Shown here one piece after another: positions 14,767 to 22,483 of a DNA stretch of 22,502 nucleotides. Source of the stretch: Candidatus Sordicultor fermentans (GTDB lineage: Bacteria; Atribacterota; Atribacteria; Atribacterales; Caldatribacteriaceae); NCBI GenBank assembly GCA_002385475.1, contig DGDO01000102.1:18988-41489 (forward strand), written 5' to 3'. The notes below the pieces were generated by a model. It searched no databases and was not told the DNA's origin. It was given only the letters and a program-made list of their open reading frames with translations. A program made the translations under genes and the position numbers. How positions within the stretch are numbered: position 1 is the stretch's first letter; the number at the start of each line of letters is the position of its first letter.

Positions 14767-15830
14767 TTTCGACCCTCTCCTCTCAAAATATCAGCAATTT
14801 TCTGGAGAATTTCATCCACTGTAGGTATCATACCCCCTACTCTACCATAAAAATGCACTGGGGCTTTCCCTTCCACTCCCAATTTCACATCCTCTACCAT
14901 CTGGCCCAAATTCATTTCTACAACGAGAACTTTACCCGCTTTCTGCGCCATTTCCTGTACTTCATTATAAGGAAAGGGAAAAAGAGTGATGGGGCGAATG
15001 AGGGAAAGACGCCATCCTTCTTTTTTCCCCTCTCTCACCACACTTTTTAAGATGCGCGCTACTGTCCCAAAACCTACAAGGAGCAGGTCAGGGTTGTCTT
15101 CTTCTCCAAATATTTCCCAGGCACTATCTTCTTCTGCCATCTGCTGGTATTTCCTTTCCAGTTTGCGGTTAAAATTTTCTAATTCTCGAGGGTCTAATTC
15201 CATACATAGGATAAACTTTCGTTCTCCCTCATTTTTCCCTTTTATTGCCCAATTTTTGGGAGGAAGAGAAGGTAGCTCAACTGCTTCCCAGGTTACTGGC
15301 TCCATCATTTGTCCCAGCATACCGTCTCCCAGAATTTTTACCGGGTTGCGATATTTATCAGCCAGGTAAAATGCCCGATGAGTTAAGCTTACCAGTTCTT
15401 GTACCGAAGAAGGAGCAAGCACTAACGTGCGGTAATCTCCATGACCCCCACCTCTTGTAGCTTGAAAATAATCGCTCTGAGCAGGCTGGATGTTACCTAA
15501 ACCCGGACCTCCTCGGCTCATATTTACTATCACGCAGGGTAGTTCTGCAGAAGCCAGGTAAGAGATTCCTTCCTGTTTCAAACTAATTCCTGGCCCGGAA
15601 GAAGAAGTCATTACCCGCACCCCGGTAGACGCTGCTCCATAAACCATGTTTATGGCTGCTATCTCGCTTTCCGCTTGAAGGAAAACCCCTCCCACCTCCG
15701 GAAGACGCCGGGACAAATATTCACTTATCTCGGTTTGAGGAGTAATGGGATAACCAAAATAAAATCGGCAACCAGCTTGAATAGCTGCTTCCGCTAATGC
15801 CTCATTACCTTTCATTAAAATTCTTTCCAT
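14763..15830 (-). CDS. korA: 2-oxoacid:ferredoxin oxidoreductase, alpha subunit
   Basis: Pyrimidine-binding core subunit of the enzyme. The 355-residue protein begins with the typical MKGNEALAEAAIQAGC, followed by YFGYPITPQTEISE, an AESEIAAINMVYGAA segment and SSGPGISLKQEGISYLA. The C-terminal half has the domain II fold (VGFGTVARIL and VVEMNLGQMV). I keep ATG 15830, with GGAG 6 bases upstream, over ATG 15815. The gene lies 3 bp after korD. Together with korB, korC and korD it forms a complete heterotetrameric enzyme. Confidence 0.93.
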   Translation of the reverse strand: MERILMKGNEALAEAAIQAGCRFYFGYPITPQTEISEYLSRRLPEVGGVFLQAESEIAAINMVYGAASTGVRVMTSSSGPGISLKQEGISYLASAELPCVIVNMSRGGPGLGNIQPAQSDYFQATRGGGHGDYRTLVLAPSSVQELVSLTHRAFYLADKYRNPVKILGDGMLGQMMEPVTWEAVELPSLPPKNWAIKGKNEGERKFILCMELDPRELENFNRKLERKYQQMAEEDSAWEIFGEEDNPDLLLVGFGTVARILKSVVREGKKEGWRLSLIRPITLFPFPYNEVQEMAQKAGKVLVVEMNLGQMVEDVKLGVEGKAPVHFYGRVGGMIPTVDEILQKIADILRGEGRK

Positions 15831-15833
15831 TTT

Positions 15834-16046
15834 TTACTCCCTATAAATTGATATGGCCACATCCGGACAAACCTGGGCGCAAAAAGCACAGGCTGTACAC
15901 TTCTCTTCATCAACCATTGTAGCCGGATAGTAACCTTTAGAATTAAAATTATTCTCGATAGTTAATACTTTTTTAGGACAGATATTAACACACAAACTGC
16001 AACCTTTACAAAACTCTCGATTGATAATAACTTTTGCTTTAGCCAT
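15834..16046 (-). CDS. korD: 2-oxoacid:ferredoxin oxidoreductase, delta (2x[4Fe-4S] ferredoxin) subunit
   Basis: A 70-residue bacterial-type ferredoxin with two CxxCxxCxxxCP motifs: C13, C16, C19, C23 and C50, C53, C56, C60. It should carry electrons from the TPP centre of KorAB to external ferredoxin. It has an AAAGGAG site 9 bases before the ATG and is the first gene of the kor set. It lies 14 bp downstream of the ATPase gene, so both are probably on one transcript. Confidence 0.93.
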   Translation of the reverse strand: MAKAKVIINREFCKGCSLCVNICPKKVLTIENNFNSKGYYPATMVDEEKCTACAFCAQVCPDVAISIYRE

Positions 16047-16060
16047 TTCTATCTACTCCT

Positions 16061-16765
16061 TTATTTCATCCATGGTAGATGCAAAAATCTTTGAATGCCA
16101 ACCACTGCACTATCAAAAATATTCCAGGATAAATTTTCTATCAGATCTTCCCAGATACTTACAAAAAAAATGGGTAGATTCTCTTTTTGTGAAAAATCTC
16201 CAGCCTTTTGCCACCCCATTTTTAAGATTTCTCCATCAGTGTATTCTATAAGGTGAGTATTGGAAATAACAGAGTGAAACTCAAGATTTAAAGTAGTGTT
16301 AGCCCTTTCCATAAAATCAAAGTAAAACTCTTCTTCCGAAAAAGGACGACAGAAGTTGGTCACCAGTGTTAAGTGAACTTGTTTATTCTTCCAGAAAGAT
16401 TGCAAACTCCGCCACAATTTCATACCTTTCAGGTCTCCCCCTAAGTCTACAACGAGGCGATGGGTTTTATTTATTTGGGAAAGAACTTCAGGAATTTCTT
16501 TATCCCACAGAGGAGTATCAGCGTATTTTCCTTTTCCCCCGGGTAAAATAGAAACCTGGCTCAAAAATCGTTCACTTCGAGCAGTAAAATCAGCTTTGGT
16601 AAAATCCAGATCTAAGAGATAACTATCCAGACCCAAAGAGCGAAAAAAAGAAGTTAGATTCAGAGCTATTTCCGTTTTCCCTACTCCATTAGGACCGGCC
16701 AAAACAAATATTTCTTTATCTTCCATCTCTTGAGATAAAAAACTGCTGTTTTTAAGTATTTGCAT
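16061..16765 (-). CDS. ParA/MinD-like P-loop ATPase of unknown function
   Basis: A 234-residue P-loop protein. Visible motifs: Walker A GPNGVGKT (24-31), LLDLDFTKADF (about 50-60) resembling the switch I aspartate of SIMIBI ATPases, VVDLGGD (105-111) resembling Walker B/switch II, VTNFCRP (135-141) and SNTHL (168-172), where SIMIBI proteins carry the nucleotide-specificity loop. The signature lysine of ParA/MinD (KGGxGKT) is not present. I recall similar uncharacterised proteins, often labelled cobyrinic-acid-synthase-like, near 2-oxoacid oxidoreductase genes in anaerobes, but cannot check that here. There are no membrane segments. It overlaps recN by 14 bp and precedes korD by 14 bp. A role in maturation or control of the Kor enzyme is a guess from position only. 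Confidence 0.75.
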   Translation of the reverse strand: MQILKNSSFLSQEMEDKEIFVLAGPNGVGKTEIALNLTSFFRSLGLDSYLLDLDFTKADFTARSERFLSQVSILPGGKGKYADTPLWDKEIPEVLSQINKTHRLVVDLGGDLKGMKLWRSLQSFWKNKQVHLTLVTNFCRPFSEEEFYFDFMERANTTLNLEFHSVISNTHLIEYTDGEILKMGWQKAGDFSQKENLPIFFVSIWEDLIENLSWNIFDSAVVGIQRFLHLPWMK

Positions 16766-18422
16766 TCTGAGCTCTTTTCATCAAAGTTTCAGCGTATTGA
16801 AGAGCTGAATCATCCCGACCTTCGTCTCCCATCATCCGAGCCAATTCTTTAACTCTTTCTTCTGCGGAAAGAGAGAAAACTTCCACCCAGGTGCTTTCCT
16901 CATCTCCTCGCTTTTCCACTTTAAGGTGATGATGGGCAAAACAGGCAATTTGAGGTAAATGAGTGATGGAAATAACTTGATGCCCGATGGCAATTTTTCT
17001 TAGTTTATCTCCTACCCAGAAAGCAGTCTGGCCTCCTACTCCCTGGTCAATTTCATCAAAAACTAAAATGGGAATTTCTCTCACCTCTCTGGTCAGAGAT
17101 TTTATAGCTAAAATTATTCGGGATAGTTCTCCACCAGAAGCTACCCGCTCCACCGGGAAAAGAGGTTCCCCTGGATTTAAAGAGATAAGGAAGGAGACTT
17201 CGTCGTCTTCCTCTTTCTTTTCCAATTCTATCTCCAAAGCCACTTTGGGAAAGGAAAGTTCTTTTAATTCTTTCTCTAATTTTTCTTTGAATATTTTAGC
17301 TGCTTTTTCTCGATGACGGAAAAGCTTCTCCCGTGCTTCCATTAAGTTTTTCTCTTTAATTTCTAACTCCCTCTCCCATTCTTCTAATTCCTCCAGCTCC
17401 TGATGTAGTTGAGAAAGCTTTGCTTTTTTTTCCCCAATAAAATGGATTAAATCTTTAGTGGTTAGACAATGATATTTCCTCTTCCACCTTTCGATTTCTG
17501 CTATTTCTTTTTCCAATTCTTCCACTTTTGAAGGGGGTAAATCGAAAGAGTCCTTGACTTTTTCTACTTGATAGAGCACCTCTTGTAACTCTAACTCTAC
17601 ATTTTTAAGGGTTTCTTCCACAGAAGGAGGAAAAAGAGCTAATTCATTTTTCCCTTCTAAACTCCTTCTTATCCTTCTCAAGGAAGATAAAAATCCTTCT
17701 TTTTCTTCACTTCCAGAAAGAAGAGATATAACCTCCTCCACTACTTCTCGGTACCTCTGAGAGTTAACAAGCCTTTGAAATTGTTCTTCTACTTCTTCAA
17801 TTTTCTCGGGAGTCAAACCCATTCTTTCCATTTCTTCTAACATTTCTTTTATTTCTTCTAATTCTACTTCCTGCCCCCTTTTCAGTTTCTGGATTTCCTT
17901 TTTTATTTCATTTCTTTCCTCTCTAAGATGCAGGTAATTTTCCCGACCAAGTTGTCCCTCTTCATCCAAAAAAGAATCTAAAATAGCTAATTTGTTCTCG
18001 GGAGTGAGAAAGCGATTGTTTTCCCCTTGTCCGTAAATATCCACAAGATGAGAAGCCACCTCTTTTAAGGTAGTCAAGGTGACGCTTCTACCGTTGATAC
18101 GAGCTTTGCTTCTTCCCTCTCTATTTACTTCTCGGGAAAGAACCATCTCCCCCTTTATTTCCTCGTTCCATCCTTCCTCTCTTAATCTTTCCTGTAAAAA
18201 GGGAGAAAAAGAAATGTCAAACCATCCTTCCACCCGGGCAAAATCACTTTCTCTTCTTATCCACTCTTCTCGAGGACGAGCTCCTAGAAGAAAAGAAAAA
18301 GCATTGATCAGAAGAGATTTACCTGCTCCAGTTTCCCCGGTAACCACATTAAAACCGGGTGCAAAGTCTATTTCTTGATAATCGACGATAACAAAATTTT
18401 CGATTCTTAGAGTTTTTAACAT
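16752..18422 (-). CDS. recN: DNA repair ATPase RecN
   Basis: SMC-like ATPase acting early in double-strand-break repair. The 556-residue protein has the N-terminal Walker A GETGAGKS (about 30-37), a long Glu/Lys-rich coiled coil covering most of residues ~150-390, and the C-terminal ATPase half with ASGGELSRIILAIK (the ABC signature). Walker B follows, VFDEIDQGVGG, then a THLPQIACFA switch. Length is normal. It overlaps nadK by 7 bp. GGAGG is only 1 base from the ATG, but no better start exists. In spore-forming Firmicutes argR precedes and spoIVB-spo0A follows recN; none are here. Confidence 0.96.
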   Translation of the reverse strand: MLKTLRIENFVIVDYQEIDFAPGFNVVTGETGAGKSLLINAFSFLLGARPREEWIRRESDFARVEGWFDISFSPFLQERLREEGWNEEIKGEMVLSREVNREGRSKARINGRSVTLTTLKEVASHLVDIYGQGENNRFLTPENKLAILDSFLDEEGQLGRENYLHLREERNEIKKEIQKLKRGQEVELEEIKEMLEEMERMGLTPEKIEEVEEQFQRLVNSQRYREVVEEVISLLSGSEEKEGFLSSLRRIRRSLEGKNELALFPPSVEETLKNVELELQEVLYQVEKVKDSFDLPPSKVEELEKEIAEIERWKRKYHCLTTKDLIHFIGEKKAKLSQLHQELEELEEWERELEIKEKNLMEAREKLFRHREKAAKIFKEKLEKELKELSFPKVALEIELEKKEEDDEVSFLISLNPGEPLFPVERVASGGELSRIILAIKSLTREVREIPILVFDEIDQGVGGQTAFWVGDKLRKIAIGHQVISITHLPQIACFAHHHLKVEKRGDEESTWVEVFSLSAEERVKELARMMGDEGRDDSALQYAETLMKRAQNANT

Positions 18423-19273
18423 TCCTCCACTGGCTTTCGAATATCCATTCCCCAGGATAACTTACTGCGTAATAGAGAATAAAACGGTCTTTTGGGTTCC
18501 ACATGAATTAAACGCACCGAAAAGGGAGATTTGTTGACAGTGACATGTTCTCCTTTTTGTATAGAATAACCTCGTTGCCCATCCAGGGTTACCATGGTTC
18601 CCTCCTTTTCTGATTCCAGAACTATTTCAATAGTAGAAGAAGGGGCTACCACTATTGAACGGGCATATAGAGTATGAGCGCAAATAGGAGTTACCACCAA
18701 AAGTTCGAGAATAGGATGAAGTATTGGCCCACCGGCAGAAAGAGAATAAGCACTGGAGCCGGTAGGGGTAGCTACAATTAATCCATCAGCGGGAAAGGAG
18801 GCCAAAAATTCTCCATCAATGTAAGTGGAAAGACGGATCATCTGAGCAAAAGGTCCTCTATAGATTACCACATCATTAAGAGCAAAATCGGTATTAGAAC
18901 TTCCATCCCCATAGACAATGCGACATTGAGCCATCATCCGCTCTTCTACCTCGAATTTTCCTTTTATCACCTCTTCTGCTGCTTGAAACATATTTTCCAC
19001 GCTTACCTCGGCTAAAAACCCCAATCCTCCCATATCAATACCTAAAAGAGGAATCTCTAAAGGAGAATAAAGCCAGCTCGCAGAAAGGAAAGTACCATCT
19101 CCTCCTAAAACGAATACCACTTCTGGCTTTTCTTCTATGTGGGTTTCTCCTTCCACAATAAGGGTATTTATCCCTCTAGACTGGAGAAAATTGTCCAGCT
19201 CTCGGGCCTTGTCTCTCACTTTCTGATTTTTCTTTTTAATGAAAATATGTGCTGTACTTAAAACTTTATCCAT
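18416..19273 (-). CDS. nadK: NAD kinase
   Basis: Phosphorylates NAD to NADP. Motifs: GGDGT at 57-61 (catalytic aspartate), DMGGLGFLAE (80-89, the family NxGxLGFL with N replaced by D), LNDVV (132-136) and TPTGSSAYSLSAGGP (169-183). The 285-residue length is usual. The start has no strong SD, and a TAG lies in frame a few codons upstream, so ATG 19273 is the only reasonable choice. It follows the broken nuclease gene after a 50-bp gap, the largest intergenic space in the window. tlyA-nadK-recN is a conserved Firmicutes order. Confidence 0.95.
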   Translation of the reverse strand: MDKVLSTAHIFIKKKNQKVRDKARELDNFLQSRGINTLIVEGETHIEEKPEVVFVLGGDGTFLSASWLYSPLEIPLLGIDMGGLGFLAEVSVENMFQAAEEVIKGKFEVEERMMAQCRIVYGDGSSNTDFALNDVVIYRGPFAQMIRLSTYIDGEFLASFPADGLIVATPTGSSAYSLSAGGPILHPILELLVVTPICAHTLYARSIVVAPSSTIEIVLESEKEGTMVTLDGQRGYSIQKGEHVTVNKSPFSVRLIHVEPKRPFYSLLRSKLSWGMDIRKPVEEC

Positions 19274-19323
19274 CGTCCAATTATTAAACCCAAAATAAAA
19301 AATAAGCTACTGAAAATTACCAC

Positions 19324-19763
19324 TCATCTCCAGGTAGAAGCACTACTAAAAGGAAAAGCTACCTGGTATAACTCATTACTTTCTCCATTCACCAGTATAA
19401 TCGCTTTAGGGTGGTAAACCAGATAACACTCTAACAACTGTCTCTTCACCCGAGAATGATCAAAACGCAAATATTCACCGGTTTTTACTTCAGCCACATA
19501 TATATATCTCTTCTTCCTCGACGCACAAGATAATCTGCTCGTATCTTACAAGGAATTTTCTTACCATTTACCCGAATAAAAAATTCTCTTTCTGGTTGCT
19601 CCCCTACTAATTTAAAACCACTATTTTCTAAAAGAGAAGCTGCTTCTCTTTCTGCCACCTGAGCTCGAGAGAGATAATTCTTTTTCTTCGGTGTCTTATC
19701 CAAGCTGATGAAACAGATATAGTAACCACTACTGCCGAAGCGAAGGAAAATATTATCCCTCAT
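19324..19763 (-). pseudogene. PD-(D/E)XK nuclease-like gene, frameshifted at an (AT)5 tract
   Basis: From ATG 19763 the frame codes 92 residues and stops at 19485, right where a catalytic strand should be. Removing one AT unit from the GATATATATATG tract near 19497-19507 restores a 145-residue frame ending at TGA 19326-19324. The restored protein has D77 (in RADYLV), then DIYVAEVKTG with E91 and K93, giving D-x13-ExK, the core of PD-(D/E)XK nucleases, plus a helix with E40. It then continues FDHSRVKRQLLECYLV and PKAIILVNGE, as expected of a small Holliday-junction-resolvase-like or restriction-like fold. Cause may be a real mutation, switching by repeat slippage, or a sequencing error. The start is weak (no clear SD). 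Exact family and substrate are not recognisable. Confidence 0.78.
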
Positions 19764-19787
19764 ACCCAGGGATTAAAATTCATATTA

Positions 19788-20603
19788 CTATTTTCTCTTA
19801 CTTTGGTGAGCTTCTTCCACCACTCGACTTATTATACTTCTTAAGCCTTCATTTGTTAAATCTGACCTCTCCTTTTTCCAGTATCCTAAAAATTCTATGT
19901 TACCTTTTGCCCCCCGAAGAGGGGAAAAAGTTAAACCTTGAAAAGAAAGTCCCGCTTCTTGAGCTTGAGTCAAAATTTCTTCTAAAACTCGCTCATGCAC
20001 TTTTTTATCTTTTATCAATCCTCTCTTAACCTCTCTACGGCCAGCTTCAAATTGAGGTTTGATCAAAGCAATTAATATGCCATTATCCTTGAGAATGGAA
20101 GTGGCGGGAGAGAAAATGAGACGGAGAGAAATGAAAGAGACATCTATGGTAACACCATCTACTCTCTCTCCTAAAAAACTCAAGTCAAGATAACGAGCAT
20201 TAACTTTCTCTTTAACCACTACTTGGGGATGATGGCGAAGTTTTTCGTGCAACTGGCCATGCCCCACATCAATAGCGTAAACTTTTGATGCCCCTCTCTG
20301 GATAAGACAATCGGTAAACCCACCGGTAGAAGCACCAATATCGGCAAATACCAAATCTTGAGGATTAATGCCGAATTCATTTATCGCTTTTTCTAATTTT
20401 TCTCCTCCTCGACTAACAAATCGAGGAGGCTCCTCTATCTGGATAGAAACGCCCTTTTCTACCAAAGTAGAGGGCTTAAGATGTTGGCTTAAACCTTCTA
20501 CTTTTACCTTTCCACTTCCGATTATTCTTTGAGCTTTTTCTCTGCTGTCACATAAGCCACTTTCTACTAAGAGCTCATCCAGACGAATTTTTCCTTTTTT
20601 CAT
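19788..20603 (-). CDS. tlyA: TlyA-family rRNA 2'-O-methyltransferase
   Basis: S4 domain plus Rossmann methyltransferase, of the family that 2'-O-methylates rRNA cytidines (16S and/or 23S). The S4 part begins IRLDELLVESGLCDSREKA. The methyltransferase has FVSRGGEKLEKA, the SAM-binding DIGASTGGFTDCL, YAIDVGHGQL, DVSFISLRLI and ALIKPQFEAGR. The frame extends upstream to 20699, but those 32 codons overlap ispA and look unrelated. ATG 20603 lies 2 bp after the ispA stop and gives the usual 271-residue protein. Earlier members were named haemolysins; that activity is doubtful. Confidence 0.93.
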   Translation of the reverse strand: MKKGKIRLDELLVESGLCDSREKAQRIIGSGKVKVEGLSQHLKPSTLVEKGVSIQIEEPPRFVSRGGEKLEKAINEFGINPQDLVFADIGASTGGFTDCLIQRGASKVYAIDVGHGQLHEKLRHHPQVVVKEKVNARYLDLSFLGERVDGVTIDVSFISLRLIFSPATSILKDNGILIALIKPQFEAGRREVKRGLIKDKKVHERVLEEILTQAQEAGLSFQGLTFSPLRGAKGNIEFLGYWKKERSDLTNEGLRSIISRVVEEAHQSKRK

Positions 20604-20605
20604 TC

Positions 20606-21493
20606 TTAGTATTTTCTCTCTATTACAAACCTGGCTATTTCCAAAAGGAAGGGGAAAGGCCGAGGAATAGAAGAAAGAAGACAGATAGCTTCTTCCCATT
20701 TATCTTTCATTATTTTTTCGCTCTCTTCCACCCCTTTAACTTTCACTAAAGTAGCTTTGTCCTGTATTTTATCTTTACCTGGAGTTTTACCTAAAACCTC
20801 TTTTTCTTGAGTTACATCTAATATATCGTCTTTAATTTGAAAACATTCCCCCAAAAGCATGCCAAAGTTTTCCAAAATTTCTTTTTCCTGGGAAGGAGCG
20901 GAACCAGCTATTGCTCCGCATAGAATAGAAGCGGTAAGAAGGGAACCGGTCTTTTTGCGATATATCTCCCAAACTTTTTCCTCGCTTACTTCTCTTCCCT
21001 CCCCTTCTAAGTCTAATACCTGTCCTCCCACCATTCCCTCTATGCCCAGAGCTTTTAAGATAACATTTGTCATATCCAGTACTTTTTCTTTACCGAAAAG
21101 TTTAGCCAATTCTTCATTTCCCACTATGAGCCGTAACCCCTCTATCAAAAGAGCATCTCCTGTTAAAACAGCCATGGCCTCTCCAAAAGCTCGATGCATA
21201 CTGGGTTTCCCTCGACGGTAATCATCATTGTCCATACAAGGAAGGTCATCATGCACCAGAGAAAAAGCATGTATCATCTCTATAGCACCGGCTACAGGTA
21301 GTAAATGTTCTTTTTCTACTCCATAACCGAAACCCGTAGCCAGGGTAAGAGAAGCACGAATTTTCTTCCCCCCTTTTGCCCCATAAAGGATAGGAAATAC
21401 TAAAGAAGAGGTAGCGCTCAGGGGAGCAAAGTTACGTTCCAGATATTCGTCTACTAGGTGAGCATTTTCTTGGAGAAAATCTTCTATTTTCAT
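20606..21493 (-). CDS. ispA: Polyprenyl (probably farnesyl) diphosphate synthase
   Basis: Condenses IPP with allylic diphosphates. It has the first aspartate-rich motif DDLPCMDNDD (82-91) and the second DDILD in CFQIKDDILDVTQ. KGGKKIRASL supplies the pyrophosphate-binding GKxxR region, and GKTPGKDKIQDKATLV is a bacterial FPP synthase signature. F77, five residues before the first motif, is an aromatic residue of the kind that limits chain length, so FPP is a likelier product than GGPP; that is inference. The 295-residue length is normal. It overlaps nusB by 4 bp (ATGA). xseA/xseB upstream and dxs downstream, usual in Firmicutes, are missing. IspH, encoded at 1101-2033, makes its substrates. 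Confidence 0.94.
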   Translation of the reverse strand: MKIEDFLQENAHLVDEYLERNFAPLSATSSLVFPILYGAKGGKKIRASLTLATGFGYGVEKEHLLPVAGAIEMIHAFSLVHDDLPCMDNDDYRRGKPSMHRAFGEAMAVLTGDALLIEGLRLIVGNEELAKLFGKEKVLDMTNVILKALGIEGMVGGQVLDLEGEGREVSEEKVWEIYRKKTGSLLTASILCGAIAGSAPSQEKEILENFGMLLGECFQIKDDILDVTQEKEVLGKTPGKDKIQDKATLVKVKGVEESEKIMKDKWEEAICLLSSIPRPFPFLLEIARFVIERKY

Positions 21494-21927
21494 GTTCTTT
21501 CTCTTTTAGGAAGATAGTTTCCCCTTTCTTCTAAGCTTCTAACTAATTGCCCTAAAATTCCATTAATGAATCTTCCTGACTCCTCTGTTCCATACTTCTT
21601 TCCCAATTCCACCGCCTCATTGATAGCCACGCTTACCGGCACTTCGGGAAGAAAAAGTATTTCAAATACAGCTAAACGTAAGATGTTGCGATCTACGTTA
21701 GCCATCCGATAAAGAGGCCACTCTTCTGAAGCCTGAGAAAGTATTTCATCAATCTCCTTTTTTTTAGTCTCTACCCCCTGCACTAAACGGAAAAAAAAGG
21801 AAAGGGTATCTTCGTCCCACCCCTTAGGAACTTTAAAATAAGGAAGTACTTCCTCCAGTTTTTTATCTCTCATATCCATCTGAAATAAAATTTGTAAAGC
21901 AGCTACTCGCGCTTTCCTTCGCAACAT
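21490..21927 (-). CDS. nusB: Transcription antitermination factor NusB
   Basis: Small all-helical RNA-binding protein that, with NusE, binds boxA RNA and supports rRNA antitermination. The 145-residue protein starts RRKARVAALQILFQMD and carries DRNILRLAVFEILFLPEVP and EAVELGKKYGTEESGRFINGIL (written split: EAVELGKKYG and SGRFINGILG), all diagnostic. GGAG sits about 4 bases before ATG 21927, inside the asp23 stop region. The gene is 1 bp downstream of asp23. Confidence 0.95.
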   Translation of the reverse strand: MLRRKARVAALQILFQMDMRDKKLEEVLPYFKVPKGWDEDTLSFFFRLVQGVETKKKEIDEILSQASEEWPLYRMANVDRNILRLAVFEILFLPEVPVSVAINEAVELGKKYGTEESGRFINGILGQLVRSLEERGNYLPKRERT

Positions 21928-21928
21928 T

Positions 21929-22273
21929 TTACTCCATAGCTAAAACCGTGCTATTTTTTTGATGAACGGCAAAGCCCTGAACATAGATATCAATCCGATC
22001 CACTCGCAAACCAGTTTTTTTCTCCAGCATCTCTTTTAATCCCTTCTGAAGCTCCCAGGCTGTTTCCGGCACTCTCTTCTTTAGATTCAGGATGAGAAAT
22101 AATTGAAGAGAAATAGCCCCCTTCTTTGTTTCTATCCGTAAGCTCTCTTCTGAGTTTTTTTCCCAGGATTCAACTCCGTTAAAACCCTCAACTACCTCAT
22201 CCACTAAAGCTTGCAAAGCTTTTAAAGAATAAAGAACTTGTCCTTCAGGTAGCGAAACTTCCGCACTTTTCAG
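21929..22273 (-). CDS. Asp23/Gls24-family (alkaline shock) protein, CTG start
   Basis: A 114-residue member of the Asp23/Gls24 (DUF322) family, often encoded between efp and nusB in Firmicutes. Biochemical role is unclear; some members are membrane-anchored through AmaP and linked to envelope stress. The family core is visible: AEVSLPEGQV near the start, VDEVVEGFNGVESW, AISLQLFLILNL, and the C-terminal KKTGLRVDRIDIYVQGF. A TTG at 22216 would remove the conserved first strand and helix. Upstream in the same frame the only plausible start is CTG 22273, with GAGGTG 7 bases upstream. An in-frame TGA closes the frame 4 codons above. The gene follows efp after 16 bp. Confidence 0.85.
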   Translation of the reverse strand: MKSAEVSLPEGQVLYSLKALQALVDEVVEGFNGVESWEKNSEESLRIETKKGAISLQLFLILNLKKRVPETAWELQKGLKEMLEKKTGLRVDRIDIYVQGFAVHQKNSTVLAME

Positions 22274-22280
22274 AACTGAT

Positions 22281-22286
22281 CACCTC
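22281..22286 (-). promoter_or_regulatory. Shine-Dalgarno pointing to a CTG start for asp23
   Basis: GAGGTG, 7 bases before CTG 22273, lying in the 16-bp space between efp and asp23. No ATG, GTG or TTG in the asp23 frame lies at a usable distance. Confidence 0.7.
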
Positions 22287-22289
22287 GAG

Positions 22290-22483
22290 CTATACTCTTT
22301 CTAAATATTCTCGGGTACGAGTATCTACCCGCACCTTATCTCCTTCGTTAACAAAAAGAGGAACTTGAACTACTACACCAGTTTCTAAAGTAGCAGGCTT
22401 CGAACCGCCGGAAGCCGTATCTCCTCTAATTCCCGGAGTAGTTTCCACTACCTCTAATTCTATAAAGGGAGGCAGTTCAACAC
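22290..22483 (-). CDS. efp: Elongation factor P, C-terminal part only
   Basis: Translation factor that relieves stalling at proline stretches. Only the last 63 codons lie on genuine sequence; the 5' part is beyond the contig end. LPPFIELEVVETTPGIRGDT and GGSKPATLETGVVVQVPLF are canonical EF-P domain II/III motifs, and the end DTRTREYLERV matches the family C-terminus exactly. It is the first gene of the visible operon. The modification-site domain I is outside the window. Sequence past 22483 is adapter and must not be translated as part of the protein. Confidence 0.95.

Noticed and set aside
19274..19323. Possible promoter or terminator in the only 50-bp gap
   Set aside because: The gap is AT-rich, but I see no paired -35/-10 boxes with proper spacing, no GC-rich hairpin and no U-tract after a stem.
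19763..19783. Tiny ORF from an ATG at 19783 before the nuclease start
   Set aside because: Only seven codons, no SD, out of frame with the nuclease. Most likely spacer sequence.
20604..20699. Upstream extension of tlyA by 32 codons
   Set aside because: The extension is inside ispA in another frame, does not resemble TlyA N-termini, and ATG 20603 is perfectly placed.
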